NCBI GenBank assembly: GCA_965203735.1
Contig: OZ241909.1
Span: forward strand, 1,736,001-1,800,000
Direction of reading: 5' to 3'
DNA length: 64,000 nucleotides
Source of the DNA: Bin55 sp965203735
GTDB lineage: Bacteria > Pseudomonadota > Gammaproteobacteria > Pseudomonadales > Azotimanducaceae
The position numbers and the translations under genes were made by a program. The notes beneath the pieces are model-generated. The model had not been told where the DNA came from, searched no databases, and saw nothing but the letters and a program-made list of their open reading frames with translations. Shown here piece by piece: positions 35,823 to 44,900 of the stretch; position 1 is the stretch's first letter; each line of letters begins with the position of its first letter.

Positions 35823-36731
35823 CTACGAAACTGTTGCTAGATGCTGTTCTAACAAACTCACGATTCTCTTCTTCTTTAGTCGTCGGGCGTAATTCAAAGC
35901 CGTCTCGTTTCCTTTCTGAAGCTTTGTCTTCTTGGTTCTAAGGTTCGAGTCGACTGGAGTCTTCAAGACTGCGCGGACAATTTCGATCTTGCCACTCGAG
36001 ACGGAAGTATGCAGGGCCGTCTTTCCAGAGAAATCTTGAGCATTAGGGTCAGCGCCGCTTTCGAGTAAGAGCACCGACAAGTCAACAAAGCGAAGCATGA
36101 TTGCTCGATGCAAGACAGTTCCACCGTGGTGTCCTGCAGATTGATCGACGTTTGCGCCCTGCTGAATCAAGAACTGTGCACAATCCACTGAGTTACGTTC
36201 AACGGCGTGACACAACGGCGTGTGACCATGATGATCAAATGCATCAACCAGACCCCCTGAAGACACTAGGAGCTCACATACGGCGGGGTGATTCCCATGT
36301 GCTGCATTATGAAGTAGCGTCGTTCCGCGAGGGCTAGGTCTACGCACCACTGACGGGTCTTGGTCAATTCTCTGTTTGATGGCTTCACAGTACCCAAGAG
36401 AGGCTTCGTGGTATGGCGTGACATCACATCCGTTTTCTCGAAGGTACTCAGCAATTTCTGGACTTCCACAATAGGCGGCTGCGTCGATCAACGATGATCC
36501 GCCGTGGTTGTATTGCTTGGGATCAGCTCCAGCTTCGACAAGCTTGCGTACCAATTCCAAATTCCCGATTGTTACGGCTTCGCTTAATGCAGTATGTCCG
36601 TGCGAGTTCCGAGCGTCCACAATGTCGGGTCTTTCGACAAGTATCTGACCAACTAGCGATAAGTCTTGCTCGAGCACTGCAGCTACAAGCGCTTTTCTTG
36701 CATCACGCCTACCAAGAGTTTGGTAGTTCAT
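35823..36731 (-). CDS. Ankyrin-repeat protein (small)
   Basis: A 302-residue protein made almost wholly of ankyrin repeats, about eight in tandem from residue 18 to 285, such as HGHTALSEAVTIGNLELVRKL, GTTLLHNAAHGNHPAVCELL, HGHTPLCHAVERNSVDCAQFL, GGTVLHRAIMLRFVDLSVLLL and GKTALHTSVSSGKIEIVRAVL. It ends with a basic tail (RRLKKKRIVSLLEQHL). No signal peptide. It starts 17 bases after the stop of the PQQ dehydrogenase on the same strand and may be in one operon with it. It is not an evident paralogue of the larger ankyrin protein at 17197, beyond sharing the repeat. Confidence 0.88.
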   Translation of the reverse strand: MNYQTLGRRDARKALVAAVLEQDLSLVGQILVERPDIVDARNSHGHTALSEAVTIGNLELVRKLVEAGADPKQYNHGGSSLIDAAAYCGSPEIAEYLRENGCDVTPYHEASLGYCEAIKQRIDQDPSVVRRPSPRGTTLLHNAAHGNHPAVCELLVSSGGLVDAFDHHGHTPLCHAVERNSVDCAQFLIQQGANVDQSAGHHGGTVLHRAIMLRFVDLSVLLLESGADPNAQDFSGKTALHTSVSSGKIEIVRAVLKTPVDSNLRTKKTKLQKGNETALNYARRLKKKRIVSLLEQHLATVS

Positions 36732-36748
36732 AAGTCAGTTAGGGTTAG

Positions 36749-38551
36749 CTACAGCTCAAAAACCAACATTACATTTCCAGGCATTTGACCGAACAATCCA
36801 TAACCGGACAGCACAATCAATTGATCGCCGGCTATCACAACGCCTGGATTATCGATTGCACCACCATGCGCATCTATTCCATTGACTGTTTCAAATTCCT
36901 TTTTGGTGTCGTAGGTCCATACGATCTGCCCGTCTTCTGCGTGAAATGCGTGCACCTTGCCGTTCAAGGAACCAGCAAAGACCAAGTCGTTCGTAGAACT
37001 TGCAGCTGCAGAGAATGAATATTGCCAGGGACACTCAGGCCAGGGACTAGCGCCCCTTCTAAGTGCGCCAAAATCAATCTCGCATCCACGTTCTGCTTGA
37101 TATTCCCAGACTGTTTCGCCAGAGTCGATGTCAATGGCAAAGACTCCAGGATTAGGATCTGGCACCCGATCATGGTCGGCTATAGGGACAAAGAGTGTGT
37201 TTCCTACTACAGTCATGCCCCAATGAACTCCGCCCAGCATGCTGCCGTTCGACAATTTGTTTTGCCAGACCAGTTTCAGGTTGTTGTCTGGATCGAGAGC
37301 CCAAACATCTCCCGACTTTTGACCAGCCAAAACCAGGTCGCGCCCCGAGTCAGTTGTTACTAGGATTGGTGAAGCCCCGAAGTCGAAATCGGGTCCAGCG
37401 TCTTCTGGGCAATTCTGGGGATTCCTCGACCCGCAAGCCATATTGAATGCATCGTCTTTATATCCTTGGAAAAACGCGGCAACCTCTCCCGTCACCAAGT
37501 TGAGCGAGACTATCGAGTCAGATTTGTAGGTCGTCGGTCGGGAGGTATTCTCGCCCGTGCCCACATATAGCACTCCGCGCTTTGAATCAATGGCTGGAGT
37601 AGTCCACACCGGAGCCCCGGATGGACCGTACATCTGCGTGCCAGCATCATTTTTCTTAGTAGGTCTAGCCGGCGGAGTCATTGGAGTTGCCCAAACCGCT
37701 TCTCCGGTTGTTCCCTCCAGCCGTTTTACGATTCCATGGGACTTACAACACTCATGTCGAAAACTCATGGCAGCTGCAATCTCAAATGCAGATACGGGGA
37801 TGTACCAATCGTTTTCATAGAAGACAGGAGCACCTGTGTTCATATTTAAGGGAGAATCACCAACTTGCTGCAACCAAATCAATTCACCTGATGTGGCATC
37901 GATAAGGTGGGTTCTGGATCCAAAATCGCCAACTGCCACTTGTAGTCCCTGTTCGGTGTTAACCAGGTGAGCGGATGTTCTCAAGGGTTTGTCGGAGTGA
38001 TAGGTCCATTTGATGCAGCCGATATCCCGATCAATGGCGTAGAGTGTTCCATTTGTTGAGGGCAAGAAAATCGTATCCGCCGAAAGTGCAGGCCAAGACC
38101 GGACTTCTCCAGTGTTGGGGATACCGAACGCATACTTTAGCCGCAACTCGGAAATGTTGGAACTATCGATAGCACTGTTGGACTGATTTCGAGTGTTTTG
38201 AAGATCCACGCCCCAGTGGGAAACCACTACATCAGGGGAAATTGGGCGATCAGAACATTCTTGCGAAGGGTCTATGGACTGTTCGTCTGTCGTGTCAAGA
38301 TGCGCTGCAATATCGGCAATCATGTCATGTGTCAATCCGTTGGTATGGATAGCCATGCTTCCAGATGTGAGCGAATATTGAATTCGTGTCTTTCCCATGG
38401 CACCAATAGCGCTACGATGCGGAGTCTTCGCATCTGCCGGGTTGTCGTGACACACCGCACAACGTTCTTTGTATATGTCCTCCGGACCTCCAAAGACTGA
38501 TGTCGTGCACATAAGGAGCAACAGAGATACCCATATCGCAAAGTGTTTCAT
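36749..38551 (-). CDS. Heme c/PQQ-type dehydrogenase (polyvinyl-alcohol-dehydrogenase-like)
   Basis: A 600-residue periplasmic quinohemoprotein-like enzyme. After a signal peptide (residues 1-22) comes a short cytochrome c domain with CAVCH at about 30-34, then an eight-bladed PQQ-type propeller (about 110-600) with blades such as TLYAIDRDIGCIKWTY, ATSGELIWLQQ, VWALDPDNNLKLVWQ and VHAFHAEDGQIVWTYDTK. The cytochrome-then-propeller order is that of polyvinyl alcohol dehydrogenase and relatives, not of methanol dehydrogenase. Such enzymes oxidise alcohol groups and hand electrons to cytochrome c. The ATG at 38551 is preferred to a TTG at 38572 because it begins the signal peptide directly. The real substrate is unknown; PVA itself is unlikely to be the natural one. 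Confidence 0.85.
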   Translation of the reverse strand: MKHFAIWVSLLLLMCTTSVFGGPEDIYKERCAVCHDNPADAKTPHRSAIGAMGKTRIQYSLTSGSMAIHTNGLTHDMIADIAAHLDTTDEQSIDPSQECSDRPISPDVVVSHWGVDLQNTRNQSNSAIDSSNISELRLKYAFGIPNTGEVRSWPALSADTIFLPSTNGTLYAIDRDIGCIKWTYHSDKPLRTSAHLVNTEQGLQVAVGDFGSRTHLIDATSGELIWLQQVGDSPLNMNTGAPVFYENDWYIPVSAFEIAAAMSFRHECCKSHGIVKRLEGTTGEAVWATPMTPPARPTKKNDAGTQMYGPSGAPVWTTPAIDSKRGVLYVGTGENTSRPTTYKSDSIVSLNLVTGEVAAFFQGYKDDAFNMACGSRNPQNCPEDAGPDFDFGASPILVTTDSGRDLVLAGQKSGDVWALDPDNNLKLVWQNKLSNGSMLGGVHWGMTVVGNTLFVPIADHDRVPDPNPGVFAIDIDSGETVWEYQAERGCEIDFGALRRGASPWPECPWQYSFSAAASSTNDLVFAGSLNGKVHAFHAEDGQIVWTYDTKKEFETVNGIDAHGGAIDNPGVVIAGDQLIVLSGYGLFGQMPGNVMLVFEL

Positions 38552-38773
38552 GCTTGTAACTGTGGCTAGCAAGACGTTTTCATTCTAGAACAGGTCTCTT
38601 GGCCAATCGTGTCGGCTACAGAAAGGTCGCGTTGCGTCAAGACGGAATCTCTGCAAATACTTGAAGCAGATTTCGTGAGGACGTTAACCACTGGCTGCAT
38701 CGGTTTATGACAACTACCCGACAAACGCTCATCTATATCGAAGAAAGTAGAATTTTCCACCGACATGCGCTGA

Positions 38774-39664
38774 GTGGAAAGATACTCTCGATTGGAGTTC
38801 CATAGACACACTATCCAACTGAACGGAATCGATGTTGCCTACTATCGAACCAATGGTGGTGGCGACGATCATCCAGTTCTCCTTTTCCTACATGGTCTCT
38901 CATTCCATGCAAGGTCGTGGGACCCGACCATTCGAGAGTTAAAGCCTGAGCTTGAATGCATCAGTGTAGACTTCCGTGGTCACGGCCAGTCTCAGAAAAG
39001 AGAACCGTACACGAACCGTCAATTAGCTCTTGACATCATTGAGTTTGTTAGGGAATTGAATCTCTCGAGAATTGTCGGTGTTGGACATTCTCTTGGTGGA
39101 TTGGTGCTGTTGCAGGTTGCCGCCAAACTCCAGCAAGAGTTTGAATCTCTTCTAGTCCTTGAACCAACAGTATTCGATCCGAAGACGTACAGGAACCCAT
39201 CGAAATTCTTTACGTCGGCAGATGAGCACCCATACTCTAGAGCACGATCAGAGTGGACTTCCCCACAAGAATGGTTTGATCGTCTTCGAAGTCGGTCACC
39301 GTTTAATACATGGGAACACGAAACGCTGTGGAACCATTGCATCCATGGATTGACACTAACGGCAAGAGGAACCTACGAGCTGAGTTGTCCACCAAGAGTG
39401 CAAGCAGCGTTTGCCGTTGCTGTAGCCAACGATGATGTCCATCCGCTATTGTCATTGGTCCAAGTCCCGACAGTGGTGGTCAGAGCCCGGCCTCCTCGAG
39501 GAATCAGGCATCCTCTGGACGACGTTCACTCGCTGACTTGGCCTGACCTGGCCCAAGGTTTGGCTATTGGCAAAGATGTTTGCTTAGACGATGCGACACA
39601 CTTTATTCCAATGGAAGACCCCAACTTCGTCTCGTCAAAAATTAGGGAGCTATTAGCAGGCTAG
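38774..39664 (+). CDS. Alpha/beta hydrolase A, left flank of the PKS locus
   Basis: A 296-residue soluble alpha/beta hydrolase. Oxyanion region FLHGLSFHARSWD, nucleophile Ser106 in VGHSLGGL, an Asp in the late strand region and the catalytic His in DATHFIPMED near residue 276. The lineage (esterase, thioesterase or C-C hydrolase) cannot be settled from motifs. It starts with a GTG at 38774 and stands convergent to the ACP gene, with two strong hairpins between. Its position beside a carrier protein and a PKS that has no thioesterase makes it a candidate release or editing enzyme; that is inference. The 222 bases before it hold no gene I can support. Confidence 0.85.
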   Translation: MERYSRLEFHRHTIQLNGIDVAYYRTNGGGDDHPVLLFLHGLSFHARSWDPTIRELKPELECISVDFRGHGQSQKREPYTNRQLALDIIEFVRELNLSRIVGVGHSLGGLVLLQVAAKLQQEFESLLVLEPTVFDPKTYRNPSKFFTSADEHPYSRARSEWTSPQEWFDRLRSRSPFNTWEHETLWNHCIHGLTLTARGTYELSCPPRVQAAFAVAVANDDVHPLLSLVQVPTVVVRARPPRGIRHPLDDVHSLTWPDLAQGLAIGKDVCLDDATHFIPMEDPNFVSSKIRELLAG

Positions 39665-39752
39665 CTCTTCCTGCTTCGATCTCAGGTGTCGTCGATCATC
39701 CTATCACTCGACGTAGGTGCACTAGCCACTAGTCGAGAAGGAACACATGCAC

Positions 39753-39793
39753 AAAAAAACATGTGCCATGCGACAGGCCATCTGTTGCATGGC
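39753..39793 (-). terminator. Rho-independent terminator of the ACP transcript
   Basis: On the minus strand a 12-bp stem (bases 39793-39782 with 39776-39765, one G-T pair, 5-base loop) is followed after five bases by seven T (the A-run 39753-39759 on the plus strand). It lies after the ACP stop, in the gap to the convergent hydrolase gene, where a terminator is expected. The plus-strand hydrolase transcript meets the same stem but without a T-run after it. Confidence 0.55.
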
Positions 39794-39812
39794 ACTATGT
39801 ACTTCGATCACT

Positions 39813-39832
39813 AGACCGATGTCAATCGGTCT
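39813..39832. other. Perfect 8-bp hairpin between hydrolase A and ACP genes
   Basis: AGACCGAT (39813-39820), loop GTCA, ATCGGTCT (39825-39832): a perfect stem. It lies 18 bases downstream of the ACP stop on the minus strand and 150 bases beyond the hydrolase stop on the plus strand. No T-run adjoins it. With the neighbouring stem at 39765-39793 it makes a two-hairpin end for both converging transcripts. Confidence 0.45.
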
Positions 39833-39849
39833 CTCAGTCGATCTTAAAG

Positions 39850-40074
39850 CTATTGACTATCTAAGAAATCGACGATGTCTTGAAGACTAGCCATGTCTGA
39901 GAATTTTTCTGGCGGAAAGTCAACATCGAATTCCTTTGCAATGGCGGTGAGAAATGCCACGGCATCGACGGACGATACTTCTGACATGTCGAAAGACTTC
40001 GCAAAATCGGGCTCTGCGTTTTCATCTAGAAATTTGCGGGTCAATGCACCAACACGTTCCTTTGTCGAGGACAT
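39850..40074 (-). CDS. Discrete acyl carrier protein
   Basis: A 74-residue acidic four-helix carrier protein. The phosphopantetheine site is Ser35 in MSEVSSVDAVAFL, where most ACPs have DSL; the Asp before the serine is Ser and the Leu after it is Val. The rest (ALTRKFLDEN, AIAKEFDVDFPPEKFSDMASLQDIVDFL) is normal for an ACP. Start ATG at 40074 with AAGGAG about seven bases before it. It diverges from the PPTase gene across 213 bases. The PKS nearby has one internal ACP and ends in a KS-AT without one, so this carrier may act in trans with the PKS. The fatty-acid-synthesis ACP would normally sit in a fab operon, which this is not. Confidence 0.87.
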   Translation of the reverse strand: MSSTKERVGALTRKFLDENAEPDFAKSFDMSEVSSVDAVAFLTAIAKEFDVDFPPEKFSDMASLQDIVDFLDSQ

Positions 40075-40290
40075 AGGGGTCTCCTTGTTTGTAAGTGACT
40101 GAAAAAGGTGGAATCTGTAGCAAATATGTTACCGTACATCGGCGAGAGGCCGAATCTTAATGCTGACACTCGGGATTTCTCGCGTTCTATTGGCCGTCTG
40201 CATTCCAATTTACAGACATGATGGACACAGACCAGCTGTATCAATTCTGAGAGTGCTGTCGAATCCTTGACCAATTGAAGGACACGTTTG

Positions 40291-40986
40291 GTGAGTAGTA
40301 GATGGTGGCGAGACTTTGCTGCTTTACATCGAATGTCGGTCGTCCATGTTGACTTGTCGGATCGAGTGAATTGCGGTGACGAAGTCTTGGGTTGGCTTGA
40401 CGACTCGGAACGAGAGCGCTCCCGACGATTCTTATCTGCAAGGGTTCGAAGACGATTTATTCTGTGCCGAGCGGCACTTAGGGAAAATCTGTGCTCAATT
40501 CAAGGTTGTTCGAATAGTGAGCTAAGTTTTAGCTTTGAGCGTCTTGAAAAACCTACTGCTTACGTAAACGGTCTGCCGATGGACGGAGACTTTAGCGTGA
40601 GTCATTCTTTTGAAAATGGTTTGTTGGCATTCAGTAGAGATGGCCAAATTGGCGCAGACATTGAAGATCGGAGACTTCGACACGACATCAATGGTCCGAT
40701 TCGGGATGTCTTCTCACCAACCGAACAGGAAATACTTGACACCGCTGCCCCGGATGCGAAGACAGCCATGTTCTTCCGACTCTGGACTTTTAAGGAGGCA
40801 ATCATCAAGGCAACAGGAGAGGGATTTCGTGCAAAGACCACATCGTTTTCTGTTCCAGAGAAGTTGATCCGTGGAGGCGACGAAGGCGTGTTGGTATACC
40901 CCCCAGGGTCGACCCGTCGTTGGTTACTTGTAAACTTAGAAAATAAACTCTATGCAGCGGCTGTCGCACGAGAAATTCTAGGGTAG
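40291..40986 (+). CDS. Sfp-type 4'-phosphopantetheinyl transferase
   Basis: The enzyme moves phosphopantetheine from CoA to the serine of carrier proteins, turning apo-ACP into the active form. The protein of about 231 residues has the Sfp/EntD-type signature: a first motif FSVSHSFENG, the magnesium-binding GADIEDRR, and FRLWTFKEAIIKATGEGF with the conserved W/F-K-E-A-x-x-K. The start is probably GTG at 40291, with AAGGA eight bases upstream; a TTG one codon earlier is also possible. It is followed after 22 bases by hydrolase B, so the two likely share a transcript. Likely targets are the discrete ACP and the internal ACP of the PKS. Confidence 0.9.
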   Translation: MSSRWWRDFAALHRMSVVHVDLSDRVNCGDEVLGWLDDSERERSRRFLSARVRRRFILCRAALRENLCSIQGCSNSELSFSFERLEKPTAYVNGLPMDGDFSVSHSFENGLLAFSRDGQIGADIEDRRLRHDINGPIRDVFSPTEQEILDTAAPDAKTAMFFRLWTFKEAIIKATGEGFRAKTTSFSVPEKLIRGGDEGVLVYPPGSTRRWLLVNLENKLYAAAVAREILG

Positions 40987-41008
40987 ATACAAGCACGTTA
41001 TAGGTTCA

Positions 41009-41938
41009 ATGAGTATGAACAAGATCTGGCATTTGCCAAAACCGCACTCCGTTCATGAGGTTGAATGCGAGGATGGAACAATTGTGTACTTGCGGCGGCA
41101 TGGCAATCCTGATGGAAGACGATTGCTCTTATGCCACGGAAACTCACTAGCCATTGATCTTTACTATCCATTTTGGAACCTGCTAGAGACAGAGTTTGAC
41201 TTGTTCCTGTACGACCTAAGAAGTCATGGATGGAACAGTGTCTGCGAGAAATCCAATCACAATATTCTTCTTTTTGTTAGCGACTTCGACCGAATTCTTC
41301 ACACCATAGACGAAATGCACGATGCCAAGCCTCTCGTTGGTGTCTTTCATTCCATGAGCGCAATGGTGGCTGTACTTTTTCACGCATCAGATTTCATTTC
41401 GTCCTCTCTCACGAGAAAGAGTGCCAATCTAGATGCGATGATCTTGTTCGATCCACCTTTTTATCGTCCCGGGGAAAGCCACGATGAGCACGATGAGGCA
41501 ATGGAATTGACAGCGGATAAGAGGAGAAAAGCTGGAAACTCTTACGACTCACTTGAACAATTTGCGGAGTTACTGAAGTGGTCTCAAGGATTCTCTCGAT
41601 TGGTTCCAGGAGCACGAGAACTCATGGCTGAGACGACGCTTCGAGAATCGCTCCAAGGATCCGGGTACGAGTTGCGATGTCCGCGTGATTACGAAGTGAA
41701 AATTATCGAGTCATGTCGTGCTTTTGCAGGCGAAGTGGACATTGGAACACTCCCATGCAAGACGAAAGTAATTGGATCTGATCCTTTGTTGCCGTTTACC
41801 TATTTACCTACAGTAGATTTCTCAGACATGCTCTCTGTGGACTACGACTTTATTCCCGAGTCTACTCACTTCCTCCAAATCGAAAAGCCCTACGAGTGCG
41901 CAGATTATGTGAGGCAGTTTGTGGAAGAAGTACTGTAG
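41009..41938 (+). CDS. Alpha/beta hydrolase B, downstream of the PPTase
   Basis: A 309-residue alpha/beta hydrolase, soluble. The oxyanion region reads LLLCHGNSLAIDLYYPFW; the nucleophile elbow is VGVFHSMSAM with Ser115, so the usual G-x-S-x-G is altered to F-H-S-M-S; the late His is in STHFLQIEKP near residue 292. The gene lies 22 bases after the PPTase on the same strand and converges with the PKS gene, 12 bases from its stop. It could be an external thioesterase or a product-modifying esterase for the PKS. The two hydrolases of the locus are not evident paralogues. Function inferred from position only. Confidence 0.82.
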   Translation: MSMNKIWHLPKPHSVHEVECEDGTIVYLRRHGNPDGRRLLLCHGNSLAIDLYYPFWNLLETEFDLFLYDLRSHGWNSVCEKSNHNILLFVSDFDRILHTIDEMHDAKPLVGVFHSMSAMVAVLFHASDFISSSLTRKSANLDAMILFDPPFYRPGESHDEHDEAMELTADKRRKAGNSYDSLEQFAELLKWSQGFSRLVPGARELMAETTLRESLQGSGYELRCPRDYEVKIIESCRAFAGEVDIGTLPCKTKVIGSDPLLPFTYLPTVDFSDMLSVDYDFIPESTHFLQIEKPYECADYVRQFVEEVL

Positions 41939-41950
41939 TTATTTTGTTTT

Positions 41951-44900
41951 TCAATCATTGAACCAATACCTCCGCCTTTGAAACGCATAGGTTGGCAAGG
42001 TCAGCTTTCTGCGTACTTCCCCTACAAACAGACCTCGAAGGCTTAAGTTGAGCTGTGCCTCGTAAGTGTCCCTGACCGCTTGCATCAACGAGTGAGCGGG
42101 AGTGAGGTTCTCAAATTGCGCGTTGGGACTTGGCAGACAACGAGCAATGACTTGTGGCGATGAGTTTGACTTGAGACTGTCGGCTGTATTGACATCGTCT
42201 CTGAACTCGCAAGAGCCGATTTCCATTACGCAGTTCACGCCATGCTTCTGAAGTTCATTGGGTGTCGAAGGTACATAGTCCTGTAAGCACAGATCGTGTA
42301 GCAATTCGGAAATTTCTGTGCTTGAACCCGCCAATGTACCTGTACTATTTGCGAACACTGGCGTCCTCGGACTTTGCACTTCGGTGCCAGAAGACCACTC
42401 AAAACGCCCGTCTTGTAGTTCAAGATTTTGAACAAACTGAAGTGCTTGAGATATATTCAGAGATCCAGCGTGGCAAAGTGCCGCAATCAAGCCAATTCCC
42501 TCACCTGCAATAACACTGGGTCGTTGACCCATGCACTTCCAAAACTCAGCTAAAGCTAGCTGTAAGAGAAATGTAGCCATGTACTGTGATGAATTCCCAA
42601 GTTCCTCACTAGTTTCCAATAAGACTAACGATTCGACAATTTCCGTGTCGTTGAGCTCCATCGAAACTTGGTTAAGGTGGTTGACAACGGCTCGTACAAC
42701 ATGGTTCTGCTCGTAGAGTCCCTTCAAAAGTCTTGAAGAACCATCCACTTCGCCTCGATAGACTACGCCTAGATTCAGACCAATCTCTCCATCCTCAGGC
42801 TCACTTTGAGGCGGGTTGCAAGTCACATCCTTGAGCTTTTCGAGCAACGTGCTCAAGTCAGAGAACACGATCCCCTGTCTGTGACCAAAGTGATCTCTTC
42901 CGATACTGGCGGTCCACGCAACGTCAGCAAGAAATGCACGTAGTACATCCTCGTCTTCGTGATGAGGTGCAAGTTCCTCCAACCAGGAAATGTACTTTTG
43001 AGCCATCTGTGCGACGCTTTCCAAACTCTTTCCTGACAGAGGCAACATTCGGTAGGAGCGATTCGTTCCTTCAGAATCTAAATCATCCTTGTTGAGGCTA
43101 ATCTCTGAGTCTGATTGTTCAATCTCTACACGTTGTGGAGTTCCAAATGAAATTGAAGCTCCATCTAGAGATGGACTGTAGTCGCTTCCATGACTGTTCG
43201 ATTCGACAAGAACGTGTGCATTCGTGCCTGACATGCCAAACGCGCTAACAGCACCAATCCTCTTGCCATTCGAAGGCCAGTCAACAGTTGTTCTTGCGAA
43301 GTCAATCTTGAGACCTTCCCAATCAACCTGCTCGTTGGGGTTGTCGAGGTGCAACTGCGCAGGAATCTTGCCGTTTCGCATAGATAGGATCACTCGAATG
43401 ACTCCAACCGATCCTGCAGCCCATTCCAGATGTCCAACGCTACTCTTGATTGATCCAAGCAACAACGGATCTACTCGCTCAGAGTCGGACGCGTAAACAG
43501 AAGAAGCCGCTCGTAGTTCGATGGGATCGCTAAGTGGCAAACCGTTAGCGTGGGCTTCCACAAAGTCGACATCGGCAGCAGGTACTCCCGCACGAGTCAA
43601 GGCGTCGCGCATTACTTGCTCTTGTGCGGTACCGTTGGGAATCGTCAATCCTGCACTCGGTCCGTTTTGGTTGACTGCAGACCCCAATAGTGTGGACCAG
43701 ATTGGGTCGCCATCACTCTGTGCTTCTTCAAGACGTTTTAGCAACAGAATTCCGCAGCCTTCACCCCGAACATAGCCATCGCCGTATTGATCAAACGGTA
43801 GGCACTTTCCTTGCTGAGAAAGTAATCCGAGGCTCTTGTGAAAACGCATGATGGGCGAGGAGAGAAGGGCATTCACGCCTCCTACGAGAGCAAGGTCCAC
43901 CTCACCACTTTGCAGTGCTTTGATTCCTTCATGAATAGCCACAAGTGACGAAGCGCAAGCTAGGTCGAACGACATGGCAGGGCCGGTCAGTCCAAAGATA
44001 TAGGAAAGTCGTCCGGTTGTCATTGCAGACGAAGTGCCAATGTAACTGTCCTCTCCACCGTTGGCGTTGACGACATCGCGATATTCGCTGCCTCCCATTC
44101 CTACGTAGACACCGACTCGTGATCCACGCAAATCGGATGGATCGATTGCTGCATCTTCGATGGCTTCCCAGCAAGTCTCGAGGAGCATTCGCTGCCGCGG
44201 ATCCATCGCACGAGCATCAATTGGTCTAATCCTGAAGAAAGGAGCGTCAAATTCATCGATGCCATCCACAAAACCGCAACGATACTGAGCCTCGTCTCCG
44301 ATCGAGTCTGTACCAACGATACCGTTTGCAATGGTTTCGGAATTTCGTTCGGATGCTAGAGCGTCGACTCCGTTAGCGATATTGCTCCAAAAGCTCGAAT
44401 AGCTATCTGCACCGGGGACTCTGCACGCGATTCCGACAACGGCAATCTTTCCATTGATTGAAGTTGGCACTGAAATCGCGGAGCGATCAGAAGATTCGCC
44501 AGTCGCTGAAGCGTCGGTAAGTTCGTTTGAAAGGTGCTTAGCTAGAGACTCCACATCGGGATAGTCGAACACTGCGGTCTGTGAGACTGTCAATCCGCCT
44601 TCAAAGACTCGATTCAATCGGTTGCGTAACTCAACCGCCATTAATGAATCCATCCCCAGATCAAAGAATCCGACGTTGGGGGACGGCAACGACTGAAGTC
44701 GCAAAATGGACTGAATCTGTTTCTGAAGATGCATACCGAGCAAACTCTCGCGTTCTTCTGCTTCACATTCTCGCAATGCGTCGATGTCGAGACTCAGAGA
44801 GTCTTCATCAGAACTCGCACTTTCAGCGTCCGAACTCAATAAGTCCTGCAGAAGTGGAGGTCTGGTAGGTAGGTGTTCTTCAAGCGCTGTCCAGTCAACA

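Noticed and set aside
41951..42950. Frameshift or assembly error as the cause of the shrunken AT
   Set aside because: The frame is open through 3412 residues and the post-AT linker with its YAFQRRRYW ending is intact, so a simple frameshift does not explain the deletion.
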